Below, piece by piece: positions 10,571 to 20,289 of a stretch of DNA of 64,000 bases. The notes under the pieces were generated by a model. It ran no database searches, was not told the DNA's origin, and was given only the letters and a program-made list of their open reading frames with translations. The DNA comes from Escallonia rubra (taxonomy: Eukaryota; Streptophyta; Magnoliopsida; Escalloniales; Escalloniaceae): contig JAVXUO010000911.1 in the NCBI GenBank assembly GCA_033065855.1, positions 62,001 through 126,000 on the forward strand, read 5' to 3'. Position 1 is the stretch's first letter. Every line of letters starts with the position of its first letter. A program made the translations under genes and the position numbers.

Positions 10571-11497
10571 CTTGTTTGTGACCAAGGGAAACAAGCAGCA
10601 TTCTAAAAATTGACATGTAGTCTAGAAATTGGTTAAACACTAAACATGCAATGAAGCCCACGTATGGTCTCCACACCAACTATTGCACACCAGCAGTTTC
10701 TGTTGCTACCAAGTTAGGAGCAATGGCGAAGTGTCCTTTCTTCGTGGGTAGGCAGATTGTCATCACCCAAAAAACATTTGTCCCATAATGCTTGAGAGAG
10801 AGGTAGTTGATTGAAAATAAGGAATAGCAGGTCCTGGCTACTGGGGCCTGATTTGCTACTGGGGCAGATTGTATTTCATTCTCTTCTTCTCCCTTCTTTG
10901 CATATCTTCTCCGCTTGTTTTACCAGTGTCGAAAGATGCATCAACCTTGCAGTACATCACTCATCTAAACCAAAGGACTCCTCTTGTCTCCGTAAACTTA
11001 ACCCTTGATCTTGGCGGCGAGTCCTTATGCCCTGCCCGTTGCCGCTCCGCTCAGTGCAACCTTGCTGGCTCCACTGTCTGTGTAACAGCCACCAACACCT
11101 GCGGCCTCTTCCCGAAAATACCGTCACTCGCACCTTCACATACGGCGACCTTTGAAAGTTCTTCCGCCCCGCCCGTTGGCGCTCTTCTCAGTGCAACCTT
11201 GCTGGCTCTACTGCCTGTGTAACAGCCACCAACACCTGCAGATTTGGGAGGGTTTGGGGAGGAAGAAGATGGGAAAAGCGGTGGAAAGAGAGAGAGAGAC
11301 CTGACAGAAGTCTCTCCAAGAAATTAGCTCCAATCAGCCGAAATTCTTGGAGGGAATATGACGGCAGAAGGCCGTTAAGTGCAGGCTGATGGGCACGTGC
11401 AAGAAGCATGCTGCGAGACAGATGGAGCAATTAGGCGCTGCCACGTATGGGGGTAGCAGGAATCTCCTGCTACCAAGTCAGGAGCCAAATTTTTTCC
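10571..11497 (-). repeat. Right terminal inverted repeat of MULE (~927 bp)
   Basis: Reverse complement of 5623-6551, differing at only scattered positions (for example ATTCTGCCGT versus CTTCTGCCGT-type single changes). It contains the captured gene pieces on the plus strand. Confidence 0.85.
10869..11240 (+). pseudogene. Captured basic 7S globulin / xylanase-inhibitor-like gene pieces (right arm)
   Basis: Mirror of the left-arm copy and nearly identical to it. The open stretch reads a hydrophobic start, VSKDASTLQYITHLNQ, VNLTLDLGGESL, PARCRSAQCNLAGS and NTCGLFP. The module then repeats at about 11187-11240. Sense is toward the right end of the element, so sense and antisense forms face outward from the two arms. 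It is not a functional gene. Confidence 0.75.
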
Positions 11498-11506
11498 TTT
11501 TTCCTT
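11498..11506. repeat. Right 9-bp target-site duplication of MULE
   Basis: TTTTTCCTT, an exact copy of 5614-5622. Confidence 0.85.
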
Positions 11507-12655
11507 GACCGAAGAGTAACCACTGACCCGATGAGGAGGTGGCGCAACATTGAGGCGGAGTAATGGGAGTGGACGTCACAGTTGGCGGCAGCGGGGATGC
11601 GGACAAGGACGGAGGGGTCCCGCACAGTGGCCTGCGTTTGGATCTGGACCAAAAGCGAAGACGGTTGTCAGGATGCGAGGTTTTGGACGGAGATGTAACT
11701 GCCACCGCGGTCGCGGTGGAGTGGATCTAAACGAACGGGTGGCGGCCGGTCGCCGATTGATGCCTGGTTGGGATTGCTGTTGCAGCGCTGCTACGGGCCG
11801 TGACGGCAAGCTTCATCAGGGGTGGTGGTGATACAAGGATTCTGTAAGCGTGGCCACAGATGGTGGCGGACGGAGGCAGTGCTCCCCCTAATTGCTCTCG
11901 GCGGTGGTGGTGGTGGTGGTGCTGCTCTCGTATAAGATTTTTTCTTTTTTTTTTATTTGGTACAGCAGCTTCGCTACGGCTGAACGGCTGATCATGGTGG
12001 CCGTCGCGGCAATGGATTTGCTGCACTATACATTCTTTATGATGGCACCGTGGTTTGTTGGGTTGAAGAACAATGCAGTGGCAGCGATCTGCTAGGTTTT
12101 TTACCATGTGCGGCGGCACTGATTTGCCGGAAGGAGCCAATCTAGCTATTGCTTCTTCCACTCTCTTCCTCTTTCTTTGTTGTTATGATTGTTGAACTGA
12201 TTACTGAGAAGATTGTGTTGTAATAAGTTTTGTAATGATGGTTGAGTCGTTTGCTTGTTGTTGTTGCTCCGGCAGCTTCGCGACCGTGGTCGGTAGTTTG
12301 TGGTGCCCGCGACTCCGACTGCGATGGTTGTGTGACTGGCGACTGTTTGCATGTAATGACAGATCACGGTCATACTATTAATAGCTTCTTTTCTCTCACC
12401 TTCAGAAAGAATCTCCCTGTCGAGTGGCCTATTCTCCCCGATCGAAATAGGTAGGTAAATTCCTTCCATTAAATAAAACTGTTATAAAGCTGTTGAAAAA
12501 AAAATCAAAATTCTCTCGATCCACTCTTCAACAATTGCCAACAGCGGTGTCGCGGTGGCTCTGCCATATGGCTGCCGGCGGCATCTTGTGATAAATAGTG
12601 TTGTCTTGAGGCCCATCGGCTCGGCTAGCAGGTCCCATGGTCGGCGCCAATCTCC
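11507..12655 (-). other. GC-rich internal DNA of a degenerate LTR element, with PBS-like site
   Basis: On the minus strand, just downstream of LTR-like copy 2, a TTGGCGCCGACCATGGGA site (about 12619-12636) resembles the TTGGCGCC primer-binding site of plant Ty3/gypsy elements. Beyond it lies GC-rich, low-complexity DNA (11550-12470) with chance open frames on both strands and no recognisable gag or pol motif. This suggests a non-autonomous or heavily decayed element. It appears broken. Confidence 0.4.
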
Positions 12656-13052
12656 ACAACCCTAGCCTGAAACGATGACATGCAAGACAGAAAACGAGTG
12701 ACCGCCAAGTAGCGTTTATGGCGGAGAACTCTCCGATGCTCATGTGGGATCCTCGGCGGAGAACTCTCCGATACTTAAGTCAGAGCGCAGAGGTACTCTG
12801 AAAAAGCATGAAAGACGGTGTTTTTGTGCGTGTCATTGTTTACATACCTGGGTGGAAGCCCCCTTTATATAGGCATGGCTGTAGAACCCTAATAGAATTA
12901 GGAGTCGTGGTAGGTCTTTGGGCCCTATTCTTGAGAATCATGTTAGAATCTTTTAAGAACACTAATTTATCAACTGAACTGTAGTTGATCCAGTGTGATT
13001 GAGAATGTCGGGTGTCTCCCAATAATTAAGAGTTATATTTATGCTATATCAC
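12656..13052 (-). mobile_element. LTR-like repeat, copy 2 (probable Ty3/gypsy)
   Basis: Homologous to 3199-3572 in the same orientation. It includes a CTTTATATAGG TATA-like box (about 12862-12872, minus-strand sense) and an internal ~40-bp duplication of the GGCGGAGAACTCTCCGAT segment. It would be the 5' LTR if the element reads on the minus strand, because the PBS-like site follows it. The two copies are visibly diverged, so the insertion is old. Confidence 0.45.
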
Positions 13053-15155
13053 TAACCGTTGGTGCTTAACAACTCACGGAAAATTTACAATTCACTCTAC
13101 TTGGAATGCTTTAAAGAAAACTGGGCATGTTGTGTCTTGGTGGAACTGAATGCATTTACATGTCACATTCCCAAATGTGCTTTCATCGTTTGGTGGTTGT
13201 ATAGGACAGTTTGGGGACTAGAGATCTACCGAAGGCTTGGAATGCAATTATAGAGGATATTTGTGTCAAGTTCGTGAGATAATGTGTTTCATGGCTTGAC
13301 TTCTCAAATAATACTAAGCTTAATACAAGGACTCATTTTGCTAGCTTAACACTTGGTAACTGTATATTGTAGCTACTTGTTTAGTGAAGCTAATTGGCAT
13401 CCAGCTTGTTTTGCTGGAAGAGTGACTTGATCGGGATAAGCCATGTGCAATATGTTGTACATGCTTCTTTTGTAATGAAGTGACCTTCTACCCTATATAA
13501 GAACCGAATGTAATGCTTGACTAAACTTTTATTCCATAGTGAGATCATGTTTGAGTCTCCGAAGCCAGGTGTTTTGACACAAATCTTTTTAAATGTACGG
13601 TGAAGACCTCTTTCCAAACCATAGCCGCCCTTTCCTAGTATTCGATTGATCAGCCGCTACGCCAGCGGCAAAAGCCAAAAATTCCGCGGAAGAAAACCCA
13701 TTGAACGCCCTTTGCAATGTTGGACTCGCACATTCAAGACCTCAAAGTTGTACTCGTGGTGGAGGGTCAGGTCACTAAGGAGAAGACGATGAAAAGAAGA
13801 GAATCATATATATGTGGCTATACCATCACTTTGTTTGCGTAAGAGGCATATTGCGATCGAGCTTGAATGGAAAGTGGAAAGGTATATACCCCACCCTGCT
13901 TTTATTCATAGGCTTCACTAAGGGGGCGCTTTTGACTTAAGCCGAGACACTCTTCCCATAACCTCATTCGTACTCTCATCTATTATTGTTTAACTCTGTA
14001 ATTAGAGCCGGATGGCTAATCTTTTCTTTTTTGTGTTAAAATTGCAATTTATATGACTCGTTAGTGTGGGGACCAATTCAGCCTGCTGGCTAACATGACT
14101 TCCATGTTCTAACCAAGTAAAATTGTGACCTCAAATAAGTCAATCTTATCGGTCTCTCAAAATCAATCAGTAAATTATCTAAATCTTATCCAGAAAGCAT
14201 ATTGGTCCTCGCAGTTCATAGAACAATTCCACTTATTATTTAATTTTTTGTTATCTCTCACTTTTGCTAGATTTACCAGAAAATTAGGCTGATGGGGAGG
14301 TCTCTCCTAAGAGGCTTAAAAAGGTCACGGCATAGGTGACAAGTGATATATACACACACACACACGTCCACATGTAGCCACAATTTTTTTATGTGTATAA
14401 AGTAAGTCAAGCTACGTATGTTGTATATATTACTCGAGTGATGGGTAGACAACATGATTTAGCTTTTGATCTGACATGCCAAACAATTCACGCAAACTAT
14501 TTTATGCATCGGAAATGGTGGAATACGTTAGCGGACTGTTCCCACTAAATGTTGAGTAGCTAAGTGGTTTTCGGGGTGGGTTCTATCGATACTCGTGCTT
14601 GATGTAGGATATATTTTATTTTTGACATACAATTTTTTGACTTAATTATGGCAGCACGCTTTTATGATGGAACCGTCATTCTATTCTACGTTCTCAATAT
14701 CATTGGAACTAACATATATATATTTCTTAGCCTCTTTAAAGAAAGAAAAAAACGTAGCAGCTCAGCTTACGCTTTCTAGCTCAGGCTAGTTTTAGATTCT
14801 AGAATTCTGCATTTTGGTTTTGTCGAGAACCAGTTGATGCCGAGGAAGGCTTTTAAACAAGTTTGTGAAGCACGGCTAATTTTATTGGCAACCTCATAAT
14901 AGCAACATTAAGCATATTCAACGCCTGCAATCAGCCCCGAAGACAGCGAACATGAAAGATGACATTCGACAGTTTTTAATTTGAACGAGATAAGTTAAAA
15001 AAAAATAAAATCAATGCTGGCTGCCGAAGAATCTTCTCATCTACTTAGAGCAAAATTTGAATGTATCATGTCTTTTGGAGGAAATTCCGAAATCAAAACA
15101 ACCGTTTATCAGAGACCAAATACCAACCGAGAATAAAATCCCAGACAAAGCTAAC
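13053..15155. other. Intergenic, nothing recognised
   Basis: No gene was recognised. A short (CA)n run lies at about 14349-14366. The last part (about 14990-15155) is probably the 3' UTR of the eL21 gene read on the minus strand. Confidence 0.4.
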
Positions 15156-18100
15156 TCAATAACCACCCTTGAGATCATTGACCACATCATACGGAATAGG
15201 GGTGACAGTCTCCAACGTTGCACCTTCCACCATGAAACCGGGTTTGGGACCCAATGGCTGCCTCTTTGTGCTAATGACCTCGCCTCTTGCCTTCGCCTCA
15301 GCCTTCAGCTTGTCATTCAACTTCTTCCTCAGTTTGAATTCCTCGGCACACCTTGAAGGCTGAACATGCTCCACGCGGACATGGATCCTCTTCCTGATTA
15401 TTCTGTTACCAACCTGGATTCATGAACATGCACCACATAAATAAATTACGACATCAATACGTCACACTTCAGAAAAACAAACAAGGGGAAGAATGGGGAG
15501 CACGATTAGAATGTAAAAAGGTGTGCGAGACATGGAAAAATTCCAACATTTTTTAAGCCAGTGGACTTAACTTTGTACAAACTGATTGAAACAATACTGC
15601 TTCAAGACAAGTCCAAACATGGCAAATACCATGTGTGCTACTTGAAAAGCAGTGCCACATAAAACCAAGTTTGGCATTCTGCTGCTGCTGCTACTGCTAC
15701 TGCTACTGCTACTGTTAGTTTCAGTTATTGCACAAAAGTCCACACCTACAACCACCCACATTCATCCCTGGGGATATTATCTACTACCCAATGGTTGAAC
15801 TTGCATGCCTACCATGACTTCTTACAACCGAACTGCAACTAAGAAGCTATGATCAGGGGCATACAGATTAAGCTTGAAGATTTCAAATAAAAAAGGCCAA
15901 CCCGATTTTAAAATTTGAGACAAATCAGTATGCCTTGCCAGAAGGTATGAAAACATGTATACTCTTGTTTGGATGCATAAATACTGGCATTGAACTAAAT
16001 ACTATCTTAAAAATATGAAAGCACGCCTATCTTGTTTAAATATCACTTCAGTTAAGCGATTCTAGTAGTCCCTGACTAGCGCAAATATTAATGGTCATAA
16101 TTAATCGTCTTTCTCATTTAAACCTCATCATTTTCACAACCTGTCACGGGCCCACTGCACCACCAAGTTGTGTCCTCGTCTCTCCTATTCATCTCTATGA
16201 ATTCTTAACCATGATCATGTTTATAATGAAATCTGAAGTTTGATACTAAAATTCTCTCTCCTTTCCCTCATACTTGCTTTGTTGAATTTCATATTGGAAA
16301 TCAGATTTTACTACGAGCTCTCTGGTTGTATCCAGAATTTGATTTCCCAACCCATATAAAGCCCATTGCCCAAGAACAACCAGACTTGAATTCCACCCAT
16401 AGTATAAATATGGCCAAAATTATGGGTTTACGCAAGTCATACCAAAAATCCTTAATCAATCATCATCATAGCCAGGAGACCATCACGACACCATGACTTC
16501 CGAAGTGATAGTGATGCCACTAATTCTACTAACCATTAACCCAGAAATTAGGATCTATGCAACATGGAGTGTCGGACACTCGACACTTTGACATGGGTAT
16601 GGATCTACATCCGACACATCTCAAAGCATATGCCCTTGAACACTTGCGTATAGTGCTTCCTTTAGTTCGTTACTACTTTGAGATGAGACAAATCCTCAAT
16701 TAAAGCAATGTGCTTCGCATAAAATACCATTTTACCTTAGAAATAACTAAAAAGTAAGAATACGATTATGAATAACTTGCCATGTCCACTGTCTAGTGTT
16801 TTAAAAATTAGACGAATCCAACACTTGGACTCATTTCTGACCCAGACACTTGCTCGGATAAATTACTTTGACAGAAAATTTCTGAGCAAAATCCAACACT
16901 AGTCCATGTAACACAGACTAGGATAAATTACTTTGACAGAAAATTTCTGAGCAAAATCCTCAAATGAAAAATCTTCTAGAGTTAAAATCAAATGATAACC
17001 AAGATTAATAAGTACTTATCAGAAAGAAAGAAAAAAAACAAGATTAATCAAAAGGGAAAACGAAAAAATTAGTCAGGTCAAAGAGAAAACATCATAGAAG
17101 ATCCTTAGGCCCCGTACGCTTACCATATTCGTTTTCTGTTTTTAGCAATGATGATGAAAAAGATTCTTTTTTTGCGTACTTTTACCATTTTCTGTTTTTG
17201 TTTTGGATAAAATTACTCAAATAGTAACAAAAAACTGAAAACACCTAAAAGGTGTTTTCAGCTTTTTTCACTCAAACTTAACCCAATATAAGAAAAAATA
17301 GCTAATTTTTTTTTTTGAAAATGATAAAAGTACAGGAACGGATTTTCAAACTGAATATGAAAATCATGAAAATGAAAACAGAAAACAAATATGGTAAGCG
17401 TACGGGGCCTTAGTTATCGATTCTGATGAATATGAACATAAGTATATGGTGGGTGGAGATGGAGTAAGAGGAGAAAGGTCAGAGAAATGAGAGGATAGGA
17501 GGAAGATGAGAGAGAGAAAGAACGGGTAGAGAGGAGACGAGAGAGTTTTGGGGAGTAAGTGAGAGGAGAGAGAGATTTACGGAGAAGTAGACAAAGGGTA
17601 ACAACGGAATAGTAAACTTAAAAGCTTCTATATTTGGAAGTGAGCAATTATTTTGGAACAGACCAAACAGGAAATAAGAGCAGTATTTCTGGGGTGGTAA
17701 CCCAAAAAGAGAAACTGAATATTAAAAAAAGAAAAAGAAAAATGGTAATAAAACAGGGGTAAGTGCACAGTCATGCTTCTGCTACTTTCAGTTTTGGCAC
17801 AAAGATCCTCATTTACAACCACCCACACTAGTCCCTTCTTTTTTTACGAGATCGTCTAATACTCAATTGTTAGACATATGAACATAGTCAATAAACTTGC
17901 ATAACCCCCTTGCCTATGTTCTTACTTCTTACAACCAGCTTACAACTAGAAAACCACATTCAGAGTACCCCATGCCCAGTATAAACAGGCTATTGTTGAA
18001 TATTCCTTAGACACGCCATTTGGTTTGAAACCAACACAATGAAAAAGATCCAACATTTTTTTTAGCCAATCGACTTAATCATGTATCCTTCATGTACAGC

Positions 18101-19857
18101 TAAATCTTAAATCACATTAGGAAAGCCTATCAGACTTCTTACAAGCAAACTGCACCTAAGCAGCAATGATCTCTAAGATCAGAGCCCAAGACATGGCAAC
18201 TAATAAGCATGAAGAGGTCAAATGGAAGTTGCAAACCTCACTCGATATATTATAGTATGACTCATGCTATGGAAAGGATGCCTTCTCAGAAGAAAATGAA
18301 AACATGCAGTTTAACTTGTTTGGACACAAAAACGACATTAAACCAAATAACCCCATATGTGCCATGGAATGCGAAACTTTTATGGACACGCTTTGAAAGT
18401 ATAAATGTGAATGCTTGGCTTCCATCTTTTGCCATTTGATAAAAAGACCAAAAGTCCCTTAAGTTAAGAGCCCGTATGGGATTGATTCTCAAAAAAAATC
18501 TTTAAACCAAAACAGAAACAGTTTACAATAGAAACAGTTTTAATCAGAATCAGTTCCCGTTTCGCAAAAGTTGCAAAAACACTTGCGAAAGTTGTGTAAT
18601 GTGTTTGGTTAAAAGTTCTTAAAAAAGCTTCAATGTGAACAGTGGGAAAATGACCAAAAAAGGCAGCAAAGAACTTGCAAGTTCTCAATATTTTTCCACT
18701 GACAAAAATCTCAAAATAAGTAGCTATACATTATAGCTATTTCTTCACCCTTTTATTAGATTATTATCATATTTACTACAAATTTGCTAAAAATTTGCTC
18801 ACCCTTTCTTCCTATTTGGCTGCACGCCGTAAGAATAGTGAAGTCCTAAAACCAGGGTAAAAAAAAGTGAGGGTAATCTAGAACTTTTGGGTCAAACCTG
18901 TTTCTCCAAAGTGTGTTTAAAACCGTAACCACGAGTATTTCAAACACTTTGCCTTTTTTTGCCAAACACCAGACAAACCTGTTTTAAACTGTTCAAAACA
19001 GATATAGCATTGTTTAAACGAAATGACGATTACTATGCATTAATTAAGCTATTTTGGGATGGAAGAAAGTTGCATTCCATGACGTTATTATTTTGGGACG
19101 GAGGAGTAGAATTTTAAAAATATAAAACACCACTTGGTTGTTTAAAAGTCGTTTGTCAAGACATTTATTTAAAAGTCAAAATGCATGGGGTGAATCCTAA
19201 TAATATATCTGCAAGGAATAGGGTGAGTTCAGATCTTCAGGAAAGAGTACATGAAATTGGGTTCCAAACGAGAAAAACTGAGTTTGAAGCAAAAGAAAAC
19301 AAGAAAAGATAGCAAACAAACAAGGCGTAAGTACACCATTAGGCTTCTGCTACTTTCAGTTTTTGCACAAAGATCCTTATTTACAACCACCCACGCTTAT
19401 CCTTTACTACTCAATTGGTAACTTAATACACATGAACACCATACAGACTGACCTTGAATACCCCTAAGACATACCATTGCCCAGAAAAAGAAGAAAAAAA
19501 AAACATTACTTAGAATTGAACAGTTAGCGACGGAAGCCATTTATGCAGACTAAAGTTGCCTCATTAAGGCAACACAATCAAACAACAATGATAGGAACAA
19601 GAGAAGGGGGGGGGAGAGACCTGTTTGTTGACTTCGACGCCGATGGCTCGCTTGGTGACGTTCCAGACCTGACCGGTGCGACCGTGGTAGAACTTGTGGG
19701 GCATGCCCTTGTGGATGGCGCCGTTGACCTTGACGTCGACGTACTCCCCTATGTGGTAGGTCTTCAGGTAGGTGGAGAGAGCAATGGTCCCCTTCTTCCT
19801 GAAGGCCCGAGAGAAGGAATCTCTGGTCCGAGACCTCAGTCCATGACCCGCCGGCAT
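15156..19857 (-). CDS. RPL21: 60S ribosomal protein eL21, two exons
   Basis: Encodes cytosolic large-subunit ribosomal protein eL21. Exon 1 is 19857-19621 (79 codons) and exon 2 is 15413-15156 (85 residues plus TGA), giving 164 aa, the usual length for plant eL21. Exon 1 reads [19 protein letters not shown], then [19 protein letters not shown] and [16 protein letters not shown]. Exon 2 continues with [36 protein letters not shown], then [15 protein letters not shown] and ends VVNDLKGGY. The junction is CAG/GT...CAG/GTT, phase 0. An upstream in-frame ATG (19911) is rejected because the family starts at MPAGHG. The 4,207-bp intron is unusually long for a ribosomal protein gene and holds a MITE and diverged repeats. 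No defects are seen in the coding sequence. Confidence 0.96.
15540..15965. repeat. eL21 intron repeat, copy 1
   Basis: First of three diverged direct copies in the intron. The core reads TACT..TTTCAGTTATTGCACAAA, followed by CACCTACAACCACCCACA (about 15700-15760). The upstream part (TTCCAACATTTTTT) and downstream part (CTAAGAAGCTATGATC) also recur near 18040-18170. Confidence 0.5.
16856..16962. repeat. ~65-bp tandem duplication in eL21 intron
   Basis: GGATAAATTACTTTGACAG followed by AAAATTTCTGAGCAAAATCC occurs at 16856 and again at about 16921 in direct order. Confidence 0.75.
17108..17409. mobile_element. Tourist-like MITE (PIF/Harbinger), 302 bp
   Basis: The termini are inverted repeats starting GGCCCCGTACGCTTACCATA on both ends, with the match continuing about 30 bp. 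The element is flanked by TTA on each side (17105-17107 and 17410-17412), the 3-bp TTA/TWA target duplication of PIF/Harbinger elements. It has no coding capacity. The near-perfect termini suggest a fairly recent insertion in the eL21 intron. Confidence 0.85.
17690..18190. repeat. eL21 intron repeat, copy 2
   Basis: Second direct copy of the intron repeat. The core at about 17775-17826 reads TTCTGCTACTTTCAGTTTT, then GCACAAAGATCC, then ATTTACAACCACCCACAC. Confidence 0.5.
19320..19500. repeat. eL21 intron repeat, copy 3
   Basis: Third direct copy. The core at about 19343-19396 matches copy 2 at nearly every base over about 50 bp. Confidence 0.55.
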
Positions 19858-19910
19858 CCTTCCTTCCTCTCTGTGTCTACCTCTGCGTGCGCGTGTGTGG
19901 GAAGAAGGCA

Positions 19911-20068
19911 AAACCCTAGGGGTGCGGCCGCTGCCTCTTTTATGTGAGTGAGGGGACGAAAATGAAATGAAGGGTTCTTAGGGGGTTGGGCTCTTGGAAC
20001 ATTTTCGTGGGCCGGCCGCTCTCTCTTTCGGTAAAGAGGGATGGATGGATATATGAACTTTTTGGGCT
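19911..20068 (-). promoter_or_regulatory. eL21 promoter / 5' UTR with telo-box and site II motifs
   Basis: A telo-box AAACCCTA lies at 19911-19918, about 55 bp upstream of the eL21 start codon. Site II type motifs (TGGGCT/TGGGCC) occur at about 19987-19992, 20008-20013 and 20063-20068. Telo-box plus site II clusters are the known signature of plant ribosomal-protein and growth-linked promoters, where TCP-type factors bind site II. The presence of the motifs is seen; their function here is inferred. Confidence 0.65.
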
Positions 20069-20289
20069 TTAAAAGAAAGCTTTTGGCCCCTTCACAAATT
20101 CAATTCAATTCCTTTCCTTTCCTTTTATCGCGTCTCTCTCGAACCTTTTGTCGCTCAAGCACCCTTAGATTTGTCTAACTATTTCTTATAGGAAAATCAC
20201 CTCAACACTTTCTATGGTTAATTTTTGGTGGAGAAGGAGGAGAAGAAGAGTCTTTATTTATTGTAGTCAATCTCTATCTCGATCTCGAT
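20069..20289. other. Spacer between eL21 promoter and hAT remnant
   Basis: Pyrimidine-rich DNA with nothing recognised. The 5' end of the hAT remnant must lie in or near this stretch but no terminal repeat was found. Confidence 0.4.

Larger units (their letters stand above)
5623..11497 (+). mobile_element. Complete MULE transposon with FAR1-type transposase
   Basis: This is a 5,875-bp element. It is bounded by a perfect 9-bp direct repeat (TTTTTCCTT) and by inverted repeats that begin GGAAAAATTTTGGCTCC on the left and GGAAAAAATTTGGCTCC on the right. The inverted repeats run for about 0.93 kb and are nearly identical, which suggests a recent insertion. Inside is one plus-strand transposase gene with an open reading frame through five exons (6857-9751). 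Both inverted repeats contain pieces of a host aspartic-protease-like gene, so the element behaves like a Pack-MULE that still has its own transposase. The insertion lies inside older non-coding repeat DNA between two LTR-like blocks. Confidence 0.9.

Noticed and set aside
10869-11222. 117-codon open frame as a real secreted inhibitor gene
   Set aside because: It is a fragment with an internal deletion, repeated in mirror orientation in both MULE arms.
18465-19040. Possible MITE starting GAGCCCGTATGGGATTG
   Set aside because: No matching inverted terminus or target duplication could be found at a right-hand end.
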